From the NCBI RefSeq assembly GCF_947331435.1, contig NZ_CAMZOF010000007.1, positions 62,001-126,000 on the forward strand: DNA of 64,000 nt, given 5' to 3'. This document shows, piece by piece, positions 62,463 to 64,000 of this stretch. Positions within the stretch are counted from its first letter, which is position 1, and each line of letters starts with the position of its first letter. The notes beneath the pieces are model-generated. The model made no database searches and was not told the origin of the DNA. It saw only the letters and a program-made list of their open reading frames with translations. Source of the stretch: Pelagibius sp. Alg239-R121 (GTDB taxonomy: Bacteria > Pseudomonadota > Alphaproteobacteria > Kiloniellales > Kiloniellaceae). The translations under genes were made by a program, and so were the position numbers.

Positions 62463-63199
62463 GCCGCTTCGATCGCTCCTGTGATCAAGCCCGTTACCTC
62501 TTCAGGCGTGGATTGCGCGATAGCCTTGTCCGCAACTTTCCGGCCGCGACGCAGCACAGCCACCCGGTCGCAGACTTCGAAAACATCGGGCATGCGGTGC
62601 GAAATCAGAATGACCGCGTGGTTGGTTTCTTTCAGCCGCTTGATCAGATCGAGTACTTCGGCGACCTGGCGGACCGAGATCGCCGCGGTCGGTTCATCCA
62701 TCAGCACCAGCTTGGGATCGCTCAGGCGGGTCCGTGCAATCGCCACGGCCTGTCTTTGGCCGCCCGACATCTGCCGGACGTAATCACGGGGGCGTGTCTC
62801 GGACTTTAATTCGACGAACAGTTCTCCGGCCCTGTCGTACATGGCCTGATGATCGAGATAGGAGAAGGGGCCGATTCTGCGCTTGATCTCCCGGCCCAGG
62901 AAGACGTTGGCAGCGGCCGTAAGGTTGTCGCAGAGTGCGAGGTCCTGATAGACCACTTCAATTCCGGCGTGGCGTGCGTCGATCGGTTTATGGAACTGGA
63001 CCTGCCGGCCTTCGATCTCGATCGAACCGCCGCTTTGTGGGAAATTGCCCGCGATGATTTTGACCAGCGTGGATTTACCGGCGCCATTGTCTCCCATCAG
63101 GCCGACGGCTTCGCCAGGCTGAATCTCCAGATCAATCCCGGTGAGGGCCTGGATGGCGCCGAAGTTCTTGCTCACGCCTTTGAGCGACAGCAGAGTCAC
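62459..63199 (-). CDS. Sugar ABC transporter ATP-binding protein, single-domain
   Basis: A 246-residue ATPase with Walker A GDNGAGKST near residues 38-46, signature MSGGQRQAV near 144-152, and Walker B KLVLMDEP. It has one nucleotide-binding domain, like FrcA/inositol importers, rather than the fused pair of RbsA. The GTG at 63199 has GGGAGG upstream; a longer frame from 63268 lacks conserved sequence. It is the first gene of the operon. Confidence 0.9.
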   Translation of the reverse strand: MTLLSLKGVSKNFGAIQALTGIDLEIQPGEAVGLMGDNGAGKSTLVKIIAGNFPQSGGSIEIEGRQVQFHKPIDARHAGIEVVYQDLALCDNLTAAANVFLGREIKRRIGPFSYLDHQAMYDRAGELFVELKSETRPRDYVRQMSGGQRQAVAIARTRLSDPKLVLMDEPTAAISVRQVAEVLDLIKRLKETNHAVILISHRMPDVFEVCDRVAVLRRGRKVADKAIAQSTPEEVTGLITGAIEAA

Positions 63200-63327
63200 C
63201 GACTGTTCCTCCCTATTTGCTCCCGCTCTCTGCGGGTTCAAAGCCGTGCAAAGGACGCACAACCGCAAATTTTTATTCCAAACACCTTACAAGAGATATG
63301 CAAAATTTCAAGCAGTTTTTTTAATTC

Positions 63328-63349
63328 TGCAATTTTCATTGCAAAATTG
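63328..63349. promoter_or_regulatory. Candidate operator upstream of the sugar ABC operon
   Basis: TGCAAT-TTTC-ATTGCA at 63328-63343 and the overlapping CAATTTT-N6-AAAATTG at 63330-63349 are both perfect inverted repeats. A related TGCAAAATTT lies at 63299. The site is 129 bases before the ATPase start, in the gap after the Gfo/Idh gene. A LacI- or ROK-type regulator outside the window may bind it. Confidence 0.5.
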
Positions 63350-63403
63350 AATGAGTTATTGAAATCAAGAGAAAACAGATGGTTAGAGGTATCGCCTGCG
63401 AAG

Positions 63404-64000
63404 TTAGGACAGGCTTATCCAACGGTTTTCCGCTGCCGAACGGTACAGCATTTCAACCAGCTTCTGGACCTCATAGCCCTCGCGAAAGTCCGGACCTACG
63501 AGTCCCTGTCCGGCGATGGCGTTGAGAAAATCGCGCACCTCGATGGCTTTGAGATCATTGAAGCCGAGCTGATGCCCGGGAGCGACGCAAAAGTCTCCAT
63601 AGGGCGCATGATCGGGGCCGGCGAGGATGGTACGAAAGCCCTGCAGACCCGCGCGGTCATCCATGCTGTAAAACCGCAATTCATTCAGCCGTTCGCCTGA
63701 GAAGGCCACTGCAGCTTTTGAGCCGTAAACCTCGAAGTCGTGCTGCATCTTGCGGCCTGTCGCGACCCAATTTGCTTCGACCGATCCAGTTGCGCCGTTT
63801 TCGAAATTCACGAAGGCCTGCGCCACATCTTCGGTCTGCACTGTAGCAGTTTCCCGCGAGCCGGCCGCAGTCGGCCGTTCGGGGATCAGGGTTTTACAGG
63901 TACCCATGACCGAAACGATCGGGCCAAGCAGAAAACGAGCCGTTGCAAGAACATGACTGCCCAGATCGGCCAGGGCTCCGCCGCCGCCGGCCGGGTCGTG
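63404..64000 (-). CDS. Gfo/Idh/MocA-family oxidoreductase, 5' end beyond the window
   Basis: The C-terminal 198 codons of a Gfo/Idh/MocA dehydrogenase; the frame is open to base 64000 and no start is needed within it. The HDPAGGGGALADLGSH segment and the later GATGSVEANWVATGRK match the substrate domain of inositol and sugar dehydrogenases. The N-terminal NAD domain lies past the edge. It is upstream of the ribose-type importer on the same strand and probably oxidises the imported sugar or cyclitol. Confidence 0.87.
   Translation of the reverse strand, partial: HDPAGGGGALADLGSHVLATARFLLGPIVSVMGTCKTLIPERPTAAGSRETATVQTEDVAQAFVNFENGATGSVEANWVATGRKMQHDFEVYGSKAAVAFSGERLNELRFYSMDDRAGLQGFRTILAGPDHAPYGDFCVAPGHQLGFNDLKAIEVRDFLNAIAGQGLVGPDFREGYEVQKLVEMLYRSAAENRWISLS

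Overview
The window is GC-rich, gene-dense DNA that reads as an alphaproteobacterial chromosome. A marine or halophilic Rhodospirillales-like heterotroph with facultative sulfur oxidation is the best guess. The basis is a complete alphaproteobacterial-type sox cluster, several ABC and TRAP uptake operons, and a SARP-type regulator with a membrane helix. No rRNA, tRNA, insertion sequence, phage gene or CRISPR array was recognised.

Layout. (A) 1-22 kb, almost all minus strand: a LacI-type regulator, a sugar-type ABC importer and a long catabolic series. The series holds an HpsN/HisD-type dehydrogenase, an SDR, a double SnoaL-like protein, a double cupin, a MetE-like zinc methyltransferase, an alpha/beta hydrolase, an RraA-like aldolase, HyuA/HyuB, an aminotransferase, a maleate isomerase/AMDase-like enzyme, an MttB-family methyltransferase, an MmgE/PrpD protein and a D-2-hydroxyacid dehydrogenase that runs off the left edge. 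Three matching LacI-type operators link the importer to the catabolic genes. (B) 22-25.5 kb: a glyoxalase-fold protein, an exported hydrolase, a SARP-like regulator with heptamer direct repeats upstream, and a secreted protein of unknown function. (C) 25.6-34.8 kb: a betaine-type cluster with a Rieske oxygenase, an RpiR regulator, a DMGDH-like flavoprotein, an MDR oxidoreductase, two enolase-superfamily enzymes and a class III aminotransferase.

(D) 34.8-47.4 kb: a sox cluster (soxS, soxV, soxXYZABCD, a hydrolase, soxH-like, soxW, a YeeE/YedE transporter) with a DMT-family exporter inserted. Similar inverted repeats lie upstream of soxX, soxC and soxH, which suggests one repressor, but no soxR is in the window. 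(E) 47.4-52.4 kb: a GlxA-type AraC regulator divergent from a DapA-family lyase and an NMT1-type ABC importer. (F) 52.4-58.5 kb: a TRAP transporter with a D-2-hydroxyacid dehydrogenase, an enolase-superfamily enzyme and a convergent SDR. (G) 58.7-60.3 kb: a carnitine-dehydrogenase-like gene followed by a chimeric remnant joining the 5' part of a BKACE gene to the 3' part of a GntR regulator gene. (H) 60.4-64 kb: a ribose/inositol-type ABC importer and a Gfo/Idh/MocA dehydrogenase cut by the right edge.

Regions A, C, E, F and H each pair an importer or regulator with oxidoreductases, isomerases and lyases. This is the pattern of a scavenger of small organic osmolytes and sugar acids. The substrate of region A cannot be read from sequence, and that region is the best candidate for an undescribed pathway.
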